Assembly: GCA_030762935.1 (NCBI GenBank)
Contig: CM060900.1
Span: 287,355,784 to 287,419,783 of the forward strand
DNA from: Hymenopus coronatus
Lineage: Eukaryota > Arthropoda > Insecta > Mantodea > Hymenopodidae
DNA length: 64,000 bases
Direction of reading: 5' to 3'
The position numbers and the translations under genes are program-made. Under the pieces are notes generated by a model. That model did not search any database. It was not told the origin of the DNA and saw only the letters and a list, made by a program, of their open reading frames with translations. Shown piece by piece: positions 46,706-59,042 of the stretch. Position 1 is the stretch's first letter; each line of letters opens with the position of its first letter.

Positions 46706-47955
46706 GCCATTGTTCATATTATTGCTGTGGTCGACCTGTGTTTGTCTTTCTATATATTTTCCCCATTTACTTTTTAATGTCACAGCCGTTCTCTTGTTCA
46801 ACCAACTATGGTTGGGTGCACCATCTTATTATTTTGCTTAAGTTATGGAAAATAGAAATTCACTAATGCATCTGAAGTTCGTGCATTATTTGTTGCTTTC
46901 CTGTTCGTGTGTTATATATACTCTAAATTTTCTAATACTATTAAAGTTATTGAACTGTTTTCATTAGGCGATTTGTTGATTTAACTTTATACTTTCTAAT
47001 TTGTCCACTGGAATTTGGTTTTATATCAACTCTGTATATTTGCAATGCATTGTTCATTATTTTGTGTTGCTGGTGTAAGAGTATTGTCATGAAATACTGC
47101 CAGTTTTTTTTTCTCTCTTCTGGTGCCGTTGTTGGGGTGGGGGTCCCTGGTTTTCCCATTTTCCGTTTCGCCTGAAGCCATCATCTGTATAAAGATATCT
47201 TCGATAACTGTTCTTCGGCCAGTACTAAAACATCCGTTGCTCCCTTCGGTTTGTCCTGAGATCATTTCACGCACACTGTGGGACCTCGTCGTGGAGCTGA
47301 GTGGCTTCTCACCTCCGCTGGAGGTTTCCAAAAGTGTCGTGGAAGCTCCTAATTTTCTTCTACGTATAGCTGCCGGTAAAATGTCTCCTCTAGTGTAGTA
47401 TTAGCAGCGCAGGAGCTGATAAGTACAGGACGGTGTGTTTATGTGGTCACAGCATCTGCGCAAGTGAATTACTCGTATTTTACCACGAGTTACCTTGGGA
47501 AGTTAGCTACTTCTAGAGATACCCGCGGAACGTGAGTAGATTCGAACCTTAAGACGGATTGAAGTTTCGTCGGCCTATGGATGATCCCTAGGTGAGCATC
47601 TGTTGTTATTCAGTAATTTAGTTTCCCCAAAATTCTTTGGAAGCTTTCGTTCCTCGGTGGCTAAAATAAATTCACAGCCGGCCATATTATTTGTCTTAAA
47701 TTAATTGTATACACTCAGAAGAACTTTTAAGAATAGTTATTACTTCTGGTAGTCTGTACCACATTTGGTGAATTTTGTGTTGTAATTAAATTTGCAAGAT
47801 ATATATTATTGGTTAATTTCTTAGTTGCTCCATTTTCCTTTATTACAATCCTATGCGACGTTTCACTTAAAGTAGGTAACCTTCTAGGTAAATGGAGGCA
47901 CTCACGATCCAATACAAATTCCCCAACACCAGAAGCTGACATCCTCCCCCAGAAT
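46706..47955. other. non-coding, nothing recognised
   Basis: An open frame at 47123-47398 is protein-like in places (TLWDLVVELSGFSPPLEVSK) but shows no motif. It could be a decayed transposon piece. Otherwise nothing. Confidence 0.3.
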
Positions 47956-48473
47956 GCTACACAGATTCTTGCGCTTCACTCGGTAGCTATTGTATGCTCA
48001 AGACTTATGCGAGATTTATCTGGTCACCAAAATGGCAGTCGCCGTCAGCATTGAACAGATCATTTTCTTGTCAGACCAAATAACGTTAAAACTACATATC
48101 ATTGGAAGTCATAGAATGCCGAAGCTCACTGTATCTTGTTGATGAGCTGCCCATAGATGGTGTACTCCACTGGAATGCAGGCGTTTTGACAGCAGATGCT
48201 GCAACGGACACGCCCAGTTCCTGATCGATTGCGGTTGCTGTTAAGTAAGGAATGCTTTGTCAGCTTACTTTATGGCAAAATTCTTTTCCTCAGTTGTTTT
48301 TCTTCCCTGACCCTCTTTGACGACACATCGACCCATCTTCACTCTCTTCTTGAAAACGCTGGATCCAACGTCTGACACAATCTTCTCTTCTGTGAATTGC
48401 AATACCGATTTTAGCCAGCTTCCCATACTCCAATAATTCTATCTCTGGTTACCTCTGTGGTGTATTCTGGCAT
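47956..48473 (-). pseudogene. Tc1-like transposase remnant (N-terminal half)
   Basis: From a minus-strand ATG at 48473: MPEYTTEVTRDRIIGVWEAG, then after a stop KIGIAIHRREDCVRRWIQRF and EESEDGSMCRQRGSGKK. This is the paired-like helix-turn-helix arrangement with a linker found in Tc1-family transposases. Further on (about 48080-48140) VIWSDKK may correspond to the first catalytic Asp block. Several stops; no right half or TIRs found. Confidence 0.6.
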
Positions 48474-49289
48474 TTTGGTTATTTTTGCTCGCAAATAGGA
48501 ACGCTTAATTACTTCTTCCTTTTATACAACCCTGGGGAATACCTTTTCTTCTCTATGAAAAATGTGCGAAGGCAAACGATATATGTTGGTATAGTATACA
48601 GACTATAGCGTCATCAGACAACCTATTGTTTTCCTCACGTATGCTGGTTTTTTCAAGTGCACCTGGGTCTGTCCACTAATTAGCCATTTTGGGAAATGGG
48701 AAAGTTAATTCCTCACAAATATGTTCTCAGCCAATTCTTATACAATTGTGATAGGAGGTTTAAACCCAAAAATCAAACAGATCAATGTTTAGTTAGTGCA
48801 TTTAGAATAATCAATTGCTGTTTAAATAGAAGCCAAGGGTATTAACTGAATTTCTTGCATTTATCACTGTTATCTCTAAAATTATAAATTCTGCTTTTTT
48901 CCAACTAAGCCAAAATTTCACTCAGCTCACAGACATAGCACTTATTTAAATATCTCCTAACGGCAGTCATATGCCATCGCGATTTTACAACGTTAAACAT
49001 TCGCAACGGCAAATCATTCTTTAGTGTTATCAAAGATGTCAAAACTATAGGTAAAAGTAGACTACAAATACTGTTGTTCTCGTTTTCCTTACTGCAGTAA
49101 ATAGTGGCTGTACTGGCTCTCATATGTCACTGTCAGTGAGCGTGAATCTTTTAATACATGTATTGCCTTTGGCCCAGCTAGAATAGAGTTCAATTCTATG
49201 GGAGCAGTTAATAAAGCAATAGTTATGGGTAACGTCACCCATCTTTGAATATGAATACAAAGGTCTGAAGAGCAAGCGAAAAGGAAATA
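48474..49289. other. non-coding, nothing recognised
   Basis: No supported gene or repeat. Confidence 0.35.
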
Positions 49290-49370
49290 AAGACGATTCT
49301 GTCCGGATTTGAACCGATCGGCGTGAGTGTCAGGCACGTATTTTTACACCATCACATTCTGTTATTTCTA
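49290..49370 (-). repeat. tRNA-like fragment
   Basis: A perfect B box (GGTTCAAATCC) on the minus strand with tRNA-like surroundings and an upstream GATGGTGTAAAAATACG segment. Probably the head of another SINE; it does not match families 1-5. Confidence 0.35.
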
Positions 49371-50361
49371 GTCCCTGCTACGTATTCTCTCTGTTATTCC
49401 GTTGTAGACATTCTACAAAGAGTGTGGTTACAGTTTTTCACACCCAACAGTATCAGACCAATAAAAATAGTTAAAACAACGATTTTTGCTACAAAGGAGG
49501 TCATCCAGTAATTATGCATCTTATGTTGTAATAGTAGATTTAATGTTGACCATATCGATATAAGCCTGCCATTCGTCCCGCTAAAACGGAACAGTCCCCC
49601 TTTTTTACTTGCACATCCCGCATCTCAGGAATTTTTGTTGGGACGCGAATAGGTCCCGTATTCTCTTGACTCTCTCTCCCTAAATTAAAAACTAACAAAA
49701 TCTGTTTCCATTTCTTGTTGTGAGAAATGCTGAGTCCACTTATCCCACTTATTGTTGTCATTGCTTAGCGCGTTCTGTGAACAGTAAAGGCAGAAGAAGT
49801 TTGCCAGCTGTAGTGTTGGCAGTTGATGGGCTCTGATATTTGCGAGAACTTAAACTATTATGCATAAACGGAAATGCACATTCCTATCCAATTTACAGGA
49901 TAGATATCCTTTCCTCGAATAGCCAAAGCTTAATTATAGAGTTCACTGCAAATTATGCAATCGACATTTTCGGTTGCACATGTGGGAACTCTGATTTTGT
50001 AAAGTGTATTTAATCAAAATCATGTTTACTTCTTTCTAATGTTATGCTAATGCCATTTGTAGAAAGCATTGATCAGTTAATCACAACCTTTTCAGGAGTC
50101 CCGTATTTTAATGGGGGGAGGAGAATGGTAAGCTTACACCGGTATCGGTACTGTTTATTCCTTTTTTAAAAAGAAAACAACTGGATCAACTTCAGAAAGC
50201 GACAAAGCGACGTTAAAACTGACTAATCCAGTACCAGACAAACAATGCACTGAGTTTTCGGGTGGTAAAGCTTCGGCGTCTTAGTTCATTCCCAGCCAAA
50301 ACACCCATTTCATTTCATTAATCCTTACGACATTTGGCTATATAAATAATTATATTATCAT
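49371..50361. other. non-coding, possible transposon scrap
   Basis: No supported gene. A minus-strand stretch at 49540-49720 (MRDVQVKKGDCSVLA) faintly resembles a piggyBac-type linker but is too short to call. Confidence 0.25.
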
Positions 50362-50607
50362 TTATGGACGCTCTTTAACTGCTGTGGTTCTCAGCGTCCC
50401 ATTCTAAATTGGGCGTGAAAGACCGCTTAATTATGCTCAGAGGCCTCTCTATCAGGCTTGAGGTTCTTTTACGTAGCGTAAATCTATGTCACGAGACAAC
50501 GGCTTTACTTCCCTTCCGAAGGAAGCCATTCTAAGGATTTTTACACCCGCCGGCTTTGAACCCGCGACCTTGGGTATATGAAGTTAGCATGGTAACCACG
50601 GAGGGCG
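50362..50607 (-). mobile_element. SINE family 1, minus-strand copy
   Basis: Reverse complement of the family: GGACGCTCTTTAACTGCTGT, GGTTCTCAGCGTCCCATTC, TGCTCAGAGGCCTCTCTATC, CTTCCCTTCCGAAGGAAGCC, and the inverted B box TTTGAACCCGCGACC with the GTTAGCATGGTAACCA head. The spacing matches the copy at 33932. Confidence 0.85.
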
Positions 50608-51370
50608 ACATTTGTCTATATATCTGTATAGGTAGGGTAAATAATGATAGATTAAACATTTGCATAGCTGCTTTGTTTTCTTAAATTATTTTATTAAAAC
50701 ATAATTTGATTGTTTTTCCGCTTTGGCAGCAAATGAAACCGGCCCCGCGTACAGACTGCCCGCCAGCCAATTACACGCGAATTGTTGCCCGCCACGGGCA
50801 GATACAACAACAAATAGGTAAACATGTAGTAATTAGATAAAAAAATAAACAAACTAATGCAAAGGCCTATACTTACAAAACGTACTAGAAACAACTTCGC
50901 AACAATAGATAACAATTAACGAGCGACAATGAGCAGTATAGTACTTGCGGCCGGTTTTTGTGCGCCATTCTATAGAATCTTGTTTACTCGTGTTTATTCC
51001 ATTTTTGTTAAATCGCTTGACCATTTTTTCGTCAAAATTACGTACAGTGTAACTTATTTAGGCAAATCAAACCCAAGCACCGTACATTAATCTTAATACA
51101 GAATAAGTCTACAAATTTGATAAACCAAATCGCATTGTTATTTGAGATACAGACCCTGGGAAATTTAAGAAAGAAAAATAAAAATAAAGCATTATTGTAT
51201 CAAACATTAATAAAACCATTAAGATAAACCATCTTATAAGTTAAAAAAGACATGGTAAACAACTGATTGCATTTAAACTAAGAAAGAAAAGTTTAGGCTT
51301 TGTGTCATATCTGAAACAGTTGGAACATGTCCAGTTTCTCGAAACAATTCTTAGAATGCCCAAAATATGA

Positions 51371-51373
<3 letters not shown>
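50608..51373. other. non-coding, nothing recognised
   Basis: No supported gene or repeat. The minus-strand open frame at 50694-50915 has no motif. Confidence 0.35.

Positions 51374-51420
<47 letters not shown>
51374..51420. repeat. (CT)n microsatellite
   Basis: About 47 bp of uninterrupted CT dinucleotides. Confidence 0.95.
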
Positions 51421-51421
<1 letters not shown>

Positions 51422-51649
51422 AGTGCTAGTCATTACATGGTTGGCGCTATATCCGCCAAGAAACTAGGAAAGCCGATTCATAACCGTGCATTACAATAGC
51501 AAATTTTCGGCCGATTTTACATCATTTTTACGAATAATAATCATTAGTTATTTCCTTGTAGGTGTAAGAGAAATATGGGAATATATCAGGCTAATGCACT
51601 AATCAAATCTATTAAAAGTTGGTTGCCAAGTGATGACTTTGACATTCCG

Positions 51650-51753
51650 TTCTCTTTGCGAGGAATAACTCCGAAATAGATAACTTTATAACAAATGTAC
51701 TTGTCATAAATTTCGTTTTTAATGAGATCTACATTTTTGTGTAGTATGAGTTG

Positions 51754-51808
<55 letters not shown>

Positions 51809-52292
51809 CTTATAGTTTATTGGTATTGCTAAACTCCTCCAGAATAAATAAGGCTTCAGAAGCTATTCTCAGAAAATTCAAGATATACATTTTATTTGCC
51901 CCGAAATTTCTTTAATATATAGTGGCATTTAATTCAAACTGTTAGAGCCATTTTTTGAGAAAATAAGTTTAAAAAATATTCCATTTAAACGATAGTTGCG
52001 GATGGATGATGGATTTTCCTAAAATCTTTCGTGTCGCATGCTCGAAAGATGCTAAACTCAAACACTAAGTTTGGTACTTAACCTACTTTTGTTTATACAT
52101 TTAGATATGCTGTTCACAGACACACACACATACACACGCACAAATTTTACTCTGAATGAGCTTTTTCTGAGACTAACATGTCCTTAAAACATGTATTTTG
52201 ATAAACATACCACCGCTAAATTTCTGAATGGAATGCATTACCTTTTCCTACCTATTATGTACATTGTATGTGATAGAGAAAATAAAAACACA
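51650..52292 (+). repeat. repeat family R1, copy 3, containing a (TA)26 tract
   Basis: Matches copies at 13190 and 31610: ACATTTTTGTGTAGTA, TCCAGAATAAATAAGGCTTC, AATTCAAGATATACATTTTA, GTTAGAGCCATTTTTTGAGA, CGTGTCGCATGCTCGAAAG, CACAGACACACACACATACA, and the end ATAGAGAAAATAAAAACA. A (TA)n run (51755-51806) lies where the other copies have a short TTTTTGTCC segment. Confidence 0.75.
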
Positions 52293-52529
52293 AGCTAAAC
52301 ATAAAATATGTAGGTTGAATAATAATTAATCAAATTTTAAACAAAAGTATTAACTGGTGCAATACAGGAATATACTCGACTAGATCACAAATGAGTCTAG
52401 TACTTAAACTCCTTCATTCCTTTAATTTGTTCTTGGTAATCTGTAATATTGTCTAAAATTAAATAAAAGAGTCCAAAAATAAAAATAAATTTGTATTGAT
52501 TGTGTAAAGAATAAAGTAAGTTTTAATTA

Positions 52530-52785
52530 TGGAGGTATTTAGTGCTACAGTTCTCAGCATCTCATTTAGGCCTTAAAGACCACTTACTTTTCCTCAGAAG
52601 CTACTTTATCAATTTTGAGGTTTTACGTGCCATAAATCTACAAGATGGGACCAATGTCTTTACTTCCCTCCCAAAGGATTTTAATGCTCAAAAAAATCCA
52701 TCGCCTCCACCAGATTTGAACCCACAATCTTGGGAAATAGAAGCTATCATGTTACCCCTAAACTACAAAGTAGTACTGATATTGT
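52530..52785 (-). mobile_element. SINE family 1, diverged copy
   Basis: An older minus-strand copy: TACAGTTCTCAGCATCTCAT, GCTACTTTATCAATTTTGAGG, TCTTTACTTCCCTCCCAAAGG, and a degraded inverted B box (GATTTGAACCCACAATC). It differs from other copies much more than the 50362 copy does, so the family has been active over a long time. Confidence 0.75.
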
Positions 52786-54220
52786 AGTTGTTTTAAATGT
52801 TGGCACGATGAGGAGGGAGGGTTATTCCAAACTCCTGGAAACTTCAACTATAAAAAATATTTTTGACCCCCCCAGAGCCAAATTCTAGATATGCCACTGC
52901 CTTTTCTAATACTGAAAAATTCATCTTTGAAATAAGTACCATTCGGAATCGCCTGCCCTGTATTTAACACTACTGCATTATCTGGCCCTTCCTGCACTAT
53001 ACGGTTTATCACATTTATGTTGCTTTCTACATTGAGATAATTAATGCAATCTAAGAAATCCGTGAACACGTCAAAGTATGACACCCTCCGATAAACACAA
53101 TATGGTAATATGAATAGTTCAATCAACCAAGAATAAATCGCAGGAATAAATTCTAATTTATATTTGAGCTCTGTTTACTTCCATAGTAACTAGTAATGAT
53201 GCTGCGCTCCGACATTTATTTCCGAAATAATATATTCCGGAAGTGTCTGAAAGGAGTAAATTGCTTCAGAAAAAGTTTACTCTGATATAGAGGTTGCTGT
53301 GTGTTGAATTTTGTAGTAGTTTACCACGGAAGTACAGTTTGCTCTAGGTTGTTTCATCACACCCTATTTGAAGCATAATGCATAAATGAGATGCAATAGG
53401 GAAACATTGGGGAGGTGATTAGAAGAAGCTGCAGTTTAAGATGTTTGGCAAATGGATGACAGTGGCAGAGGTTTCATGTTAGCTCTGTTAGCCCAGATAA
53501 TACTTAAAAAAACAATAAATGGAAGTCTTGGTGAGAAAAATTATACTTCAAACTCATATAAGGCAATATCTATCAACAATGGTTACGAGAACATTAAATG
53601 CACCCTGCTAATATCTCCATAACATCAAGTTCAGTAACCATTCCATCTCCATCAGACTACCATGCCCGTAAGCCTCTCAGCTGGGGCCATAAATCAATAA
53701 ATTAATGGAAGTACAACTCTAGTGGGACACAAAGTTATTGTGGATTCAACTAAACTTTCATAAATAACACAGCGGAATGGTTACATCACCAGTAGCTAGC
53801 ACAGTCATATTTTTATACCTGCTTAGCTGTTTGGCTCAGCTGATTGTATGTTTTAATTTTGTAAGTATGACCCAAAACATTATGTGAGTTTCAGTAATCA
53901 CAATTGTATTTGAGTTATTCAAATTACTTTTCAAGAGGCAATTTGATTTTGTCATCTGTATCAATACAATATTAAACAATTATTGGCTGAACGCCTAACA
54001 ACTAGGCATATGAAAAACAAGTTGTTCATGGTTGTATAGCTCTCTTTATTAAAGAGCAGTGGCAAAATCTCCTATCTACAGCATGCACCGCCGGTGTACT
54101 AAATTTGAGAGTGTTTAAAACGACTCTTAATAAACATGCAAAATAAACAGAATGTTTTGTATGTTTTCAACTAAATATGAAATGATCACAAATTTGTGTG
54201 GTTAAATTTTCCTTATATAT
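52786..54220. other. mostly non-coding; possible hAT end at 52864-52902
   Basis: Read on the minus strand, CAGTGGCATATCTAGAATTT (ending at 52902) resembles a hAT terminal repeat. No matching partner was found. Otherwise nothing. Confidence 0.3.
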
Positions 54221-54390
54221 GCGCAGTGATGTGCGCGTCTACATCTACCTCACCGCAAGTTAAAACGATAACCATGCTCTCAGCATTCTCCGTTAGCTAG
54301 GCAAGGCCAGCGCTGGTGAGCGCGCGCATCTACTCCATCGCAAGTTGAAGCGAGAGCCACTCACTCCTACTTCTCCACTAGAGAGGCGAG
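54221..54390. repeat. two-copy GC-rich tandem duplication before hAT pseudogene 2
   Basis: Two ~85-bp segments share GTGCGCGTCTAC/GCGCGCATCTAC, CRCAAGTTRAARCGA, and CTC...CTCC...TAG.AGGC blocks. They lie 100 bp upstream of the first hAT coding piece and could be its 5-prime untranslated or promoter region. Confidence 0.6.
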
Positions 54391-54504
54391 GGGGAAGGAA
54401 GCTTAGATGCCAGCCGTTAGCTGTAGAAATGCACAGCTAAATATTGCTATTGATAATCGTTTTACTCTGTACTAGTGTTGTTGTGTTTGTACGTTTTTGT
54501 GAAG

Positions 54505-56752
54505 ATGACCTATGTAAGTGTTACCGAAGCTAGTGGTCCTTGTGACTGTGACTGTGTAGTAGAACATGTGTTAAAGACTGGGTTTCGGAATTTTGAATTT
54601 TCTGAAAAACTTAAAATAAAAAAACAACAAAACAAAAAACGGCAGGCCCACTCCCGAACTACCAGGTCTGATTGTAAAAAGTCAAGACAGAAAGCGAGAG
54701 TATAACAGCCATTTCTGCATTAGCAATTATTCTAGGTATAAATGGTTAACTGGTATCCCCAATTATACAAACTCCATTGTTGGTCGTCTTCTTTAGTCGT
54801 CTTTTAGTAACGAAAAAAGCAGTACCACATGGTCACAAGAAGGATTCGACAATATAGTTTCTCTAACAGGTTCATTAAGTAAGCATGAAAACTAAAAATC
54901 ACATATTTTGTGCATTCACTCTTTGTAATTTTGGTAACACGCGAGTAGACCTGCAACTAAATGCTCAGAAATCATTACAAATTTCAAAGCACAATGAAAC
55001 GGTAAGAAAGAACTGAGAACTATTGAATAGACTCATTGTTGTTCGTCACTTAGGAAAACACGAATTAGCTTTTGGAGGACACGAGGAGTTAGAAAGTCTA
55101 ATTAGTAGAGGTAATTACGCAGAAACATTGGATTTACTCAGTACGTATGATCAACTTTTAAATGATCGTTTAAAAAAATGCTACAGTTTTCCGGGGTTTC
55201 ATCATCCATTCATAATATTTAATCGAAGCTGATAGGGGTGTTTTGATTAGCTGAATAACTAAAGAACTTGCATCCGCTAATTTTTTTGCTATTATTTTAA
55301 ATGTTGTCTCAGACATACTGAACAAATCCCAACGCTCTACCATTTTACGCTATGTGGCCAAATCGGGGAAAGTTAAAGAAAGGTTTATGGGCTTTACAGA
55401 GGTCAGTGCAGACATATCTGCTGAGGCACTATGCAACCATGTACTTACAACAGTTAAAGAATTTAATATTTTTAAGACACTTGTCACTCGCTCATATGAT
55501 GGTGCGGCCATAATGTCTGGTCAATTAGGTGGTCTGCAATCTACAGTAAAAGTGGCATTTTCACAGGGGCATTATTTGTTCACGGTTACTGTCATATTCT
55601 GAATTTGGTTGTGCAACAGGCAGAATGTATTGCGATATGTATTGATAAGTGCAGATTTTTTTTTTTTTTTTTTTCAAATTCTATCAGGGCATTCTAATTT
55701 ATTTTCTCATTCCACTAAAAGAACGGAAAGTTTGCGTGCTTTTATAAATAAAAAGGTACCAAAAGCTGCTCCAACACGTTGGAACTTCAATTCACGCCTT
55801 ATCAACACTCTGCAAGAGCAATGATAACCTGATTTTATTCCTTGAATTCATGACAGAACCAGAAAACAATGTTGATTGGGAACCGGATACATTGGTTAAT
55901 GCACAAGGTTTTCTTTAGTTTTTGACGATTAGGCACTCTCTTCCTCCTCAAAGCGTTTTCGGCAATATTTGCTCATACCGACGTTCTCTTCAATATATTT
56001 CAATATTGCTTATTGCCATGCAAAGGTAATCCAGACAAAAGCACTTTAGAAGAGCTAAGAAGAGAAGGGTTCCAAAATATTTGGCGAAGCATTTCTACTG
56101 AAATGATAAATGAACATGTACAAAAGAAAAGGAAGAACAATGAACCAAGTGAAGTTACTGGAGTTATGTTCAGGAGGATATTCCATGAAATTTTGGATAA
56201 TGTGCTCTATCAAATACAAAATAGGTTTCAGACTACGAAAGTTTTCATTTCTTTGCTCTCCTTGATTCCTCAAAATTCAAGAATTAGAGAACGTCTTTTC
56301 CTGATCACTATTGCTCAAAATTATTGGACACCTATGGCTCAAATTATGATTCGGTACGTCGGAAAAATGAACTTACTGTTGTGTACCCTTCTGAAGATTT
56401 TAAAGGAAAGTCAGAAGGTGATATAGTGAAAATGATGAACGAAAAAGATCTGGTGTAGGCTATGCCTGAAGTTTACAAATTAGCTTGTCTAATTCTAACT
56501 GTACCAGCAGCAGCAGCTTCTGTTGAAGGGTCATTTTGCACTTTAAATCGAGTAAAATTTCACTGTAGATCTACAGTGGGACAAGAAAGATTATTATCTC
56601 TGTCAATGATGCCCATAGAAAAGCAGTTACTTTTTATGCTTCGGAAGGATGTTGATGAAAGTTATGCAAGCTGTTATGGCACTATTTCTGGAGAAATCTC
56701 GTCAGTTGGAACTAGCATTCCAGTAAACTTGCAAGTACCACTACGAAAATAA
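54505..56752 (+). pseudogene. hAT transposase pseudogene 2 (DUF4371 type)
   Basis: Ordered broken frames: an N-terminal piece (MTYVSVTEASGPCDCDCVVE, 54505), a WLTGIP-type block (about 54745), SLSKHEN (about 54875), the DUF4371-like core (HELAFGGHEELESLISRGNY, 55059), FMGFTEVSADISAEALCNHV (55384), the RNase H-fold block (TRSYDGAAIMSGQLGGLQS, 55488), the RW block (KAAPTRWNFNSRLINTLQEQ, 55762), a linker (55990-56426), and a C-terminal dimerisation region (TVPAAAASVEGSFCTLNRV, 56500; RLLSLSMMPIEKQLL) ending at 56752. Several stops and frameshifts. The lineage resembles the 34439 pseudogene but belongs to a different subfamily. Confidence 0.85.
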
Positions 56753-56765
56753 GCAATAACTTACA

Positions 56766-57012
56766 TACACAGGTATCCCTGGAATTACGTAATCTCATGA
56801 ATTATCACGTAACAAAAAAAAAAAAAAAAAAACGCGTTAAGTGAATGTGATAATGATATGAGCTATTTCAAGGTAAACATGAAAGTAAAATAGTTTTAAA
56901 CAGATGCAGCTATTTATGTCATTTGTATAGTGTTAAAATCAGCATTTTTTTAAAAATCGCTTTAAGCGAAAACGTGTAAAGTGAGATCGCGTATATCTAG
57001 GGATGACTATAT
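56766..57012. mobile_element. pogo-like MITE
   Basis: The left end (56766-56812) and the reverse complement of the right end (56956-57012) are similar over about 45 bp, sharing ATCCCT, then ACGYRATCTCA, then CACGT. The internal part is non-coding with an A run. A start of this kind with a TA-rich target recalls pogo/Tigger elements. It lies directly after hAT pseudogene 2 but is not part of it. Confidence 0.5.
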
Positions 57013-57309
57013 TTTATGGACTAAGAAAAATGATGACAAAGGGAGCAGTGTACCTAAATTACTGATCACAAACCGCCATGTTAAAGAGTCCAGTAGGTTT
57101 CATGTTATAATACATTTTTATAGAGGCTGCTCATTCAAAATCTTTTATTAGGAATCTTTTATTAGGAATCTTTTATGTCATAATGCTTATATCACAGCTA
57201 ATGTCAAATTTTGAAGCTGAAAAAAAAATTTTAAGAACCTTCCAATAATTTTTTCTGCATGCTTCTAAGGAAATCTTTTGTACTTAAAATTGGCTCAATA
57301 TTATGTTTA

Positions 57310-58365
57310 TTTGCACCTGATGGGAAGACCCACAGAGAGCAGTTGATCCTCCCTCAGAGTAATATCGCAGAAATCCTGGAGGAAGCACATGGAGGGACAT
57401 GGGGAGAACATTTGGTACCCCAGTGAACCATCAACAAGCTTTGACAAAGGCACTCTACTGCTTGAGACTATGGGTAAACATTGAGAGATGGTGCTGTCAA
57501 CGTAATGAATGAGCGGTAAGTCGCTGTCCACAGGCCAGAGGCCGGGATTGCATGCAACAGTATAACATGAGAGCACCCTTCGAATGTAGCTGGGCCATTT
57601 CCTGTGTCCAGCAGAGGCAACAAGAATCTGTTGGTTGTCATGTATTACTTCAAGTGGCCAGAGGTGTACGCCATCCATCACCAAGACCACTGCTAACTGC
57701 CTTGTGGAAGAACTATTTTGGCGCTATAGGGTACCAATGGAGCTATACATTGAACGTGACACAACCTTTGAGTCTAACCTCATCAGGGAAGCACTGGAGT
57801 GACTCGGACTGCACAAGACACACACAAAACCTCTTTACCCAGTCAGATGGCTGTACATGAAGACCCTAGAGGAACATTTGAGGAAGCCAATCATCAGAGA
57901 GACTGGGATGTGAGAGTACCGCTTTACTTGCTCTTCAATCCACACCACCAGGTTGACAACAGAGAGTTTGGTCTTTGGCAGAGAGCTGCGTCTATCATGC
58001 AACCAGATGTTAGAGTCCTCTTGGGGCAGTGCAGCCAGCAGTTGACTATATGGAGTATCTCGTAGACATGCATGAGGTTATCTGTCAAAACATCCAGGTA
58101 GCAAGTGATTGGATAAAAGCCTGTTATGAGTGGCAGGCCACCAGCCGAGGTTTCCAGCAAGGTGATCTGGGGTGGCTATATCGCCATATCCAGAACAAGG
58201 GACACTGCCCCAAGTTTCAACAATCATGGCATGGGCCATGCCTTGTGGCAAAGAGGATAAATGATGTCGTCTACCGCATCCAGAGGCTATCCCATGACAA
58301 TAGGCTGGTAGTAAATTTGGACCATCTAGCCTGCTACAATGGCACTGATTGCAATGATCAGCCTT
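57310..58365 (+). pseudogene. Ty3/gypsy pol remnant B: integrase
   Basis: Pieces in order: zinc-binding region (QLILPQSNIAEILEEAHGGT, 57340), core (AGPFPVSSRGNKNLLVVMYY, about 57590; VYAIHHQDHC), YIERDTTFESNLIREALEWL (about 57745, where the SDQG-type catalytic block reads ERDT), KTHTKPLYP, and a long open C-terminal stretch (IQVASDWIKACYEWQATSRG; WLYRHIQNKG; VAKRINDVVYRIQRLSHDNR; NLDHLACYNGTD) ending in a TGA at 58365. Much of the C terminus is still open, so decay is moderate. RT and RNase H are absent. Confidence 0.8.
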
Positions 58366-58700
58366 GAGAAGGGAGCAGTGTGACAGTGCCACCTCCTGCA
58401 GAGGTTCTCACATTTACCTTTGTAAGCGAGTCCTCGCAGCTGGAGACCTTATAATGCATAACAACACAGGATGAGTAGAGCATAAGAGGAACCGTTGGGA
58501 CGCTATACATCATAATTGTTCTCAAACTTTGAGATGCTTCTAGAAGCTTCGGTTTCCACAAAGTTCTGTGGCATCATTTTCTAATTATAAAAGGAGGAAG
58601 AATTGCTAGTAGTGTTGTGTTCTAAATTGTACTGAGTCTGATTGACTGTAGTGTTAGAGCACAGTGATAAGTGAGCCATGGATGGCATGCAGCATAAGCT
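58366..58700 (+). repeat. candidate polypurine tract and 3-prime LTR of gypsy B
   Basis: Directly after the integrase stop, GAGAAGGGAGCAGTG (58366-58380) looks like a polypurine tract, and the LTR would start TGACAGTGCC at 58381. A TATAAAA (about 58586) followed by an initiator-like region is in the place expected for an LTR promoter. The right LTR border is uncertain and no 5-prime LTR is in the window, so the extent is a guess. Confidence 0.45.
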
Positions 58701-59042
58701 CTCTAGAAATGTCGAGTGAAGTGTTTGCATCAGTGAATTAAGACTTTATTGGTAAATAATTTCAGAGGCAATAAAGACATTTATTACAATAATTATGAAA
58801 CACCTATATTCACATATACTTACAACAAATACTCGCCTCTGAAACATACAGAAGACATACACTGTCGCATAACACACAATAAGCAAACAAACATTTAACA
58901 TTCTGCATACCAAGTGGGGTGCTCCAGGACCCCAACATGACTCATTTATTATTTGTAGCTATTTGAAATAGATTATATTTTTCATACTTTGTGACACAAT
59001 TACACACAATTACTCTGTATATGCACACAAAATTTACACTCT
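58701..59042. other. spacer between two facing gypsy remnants
   Basis: Probably LTR sequence of one or both elements. No motif readable. Confidence 0.3.

Noticed and set aside
49540..49761. piggyBac transposase fragment
   Set aside because: Only a faint 15-residue resemblance and no acidic residues or second block.
51374..51806. Regulatory GAGA-like or TATA-rich promoter
   Set aside because: The CT and TA tracts are simple microsatellites, one inside repeat R1, with no gene nearby.
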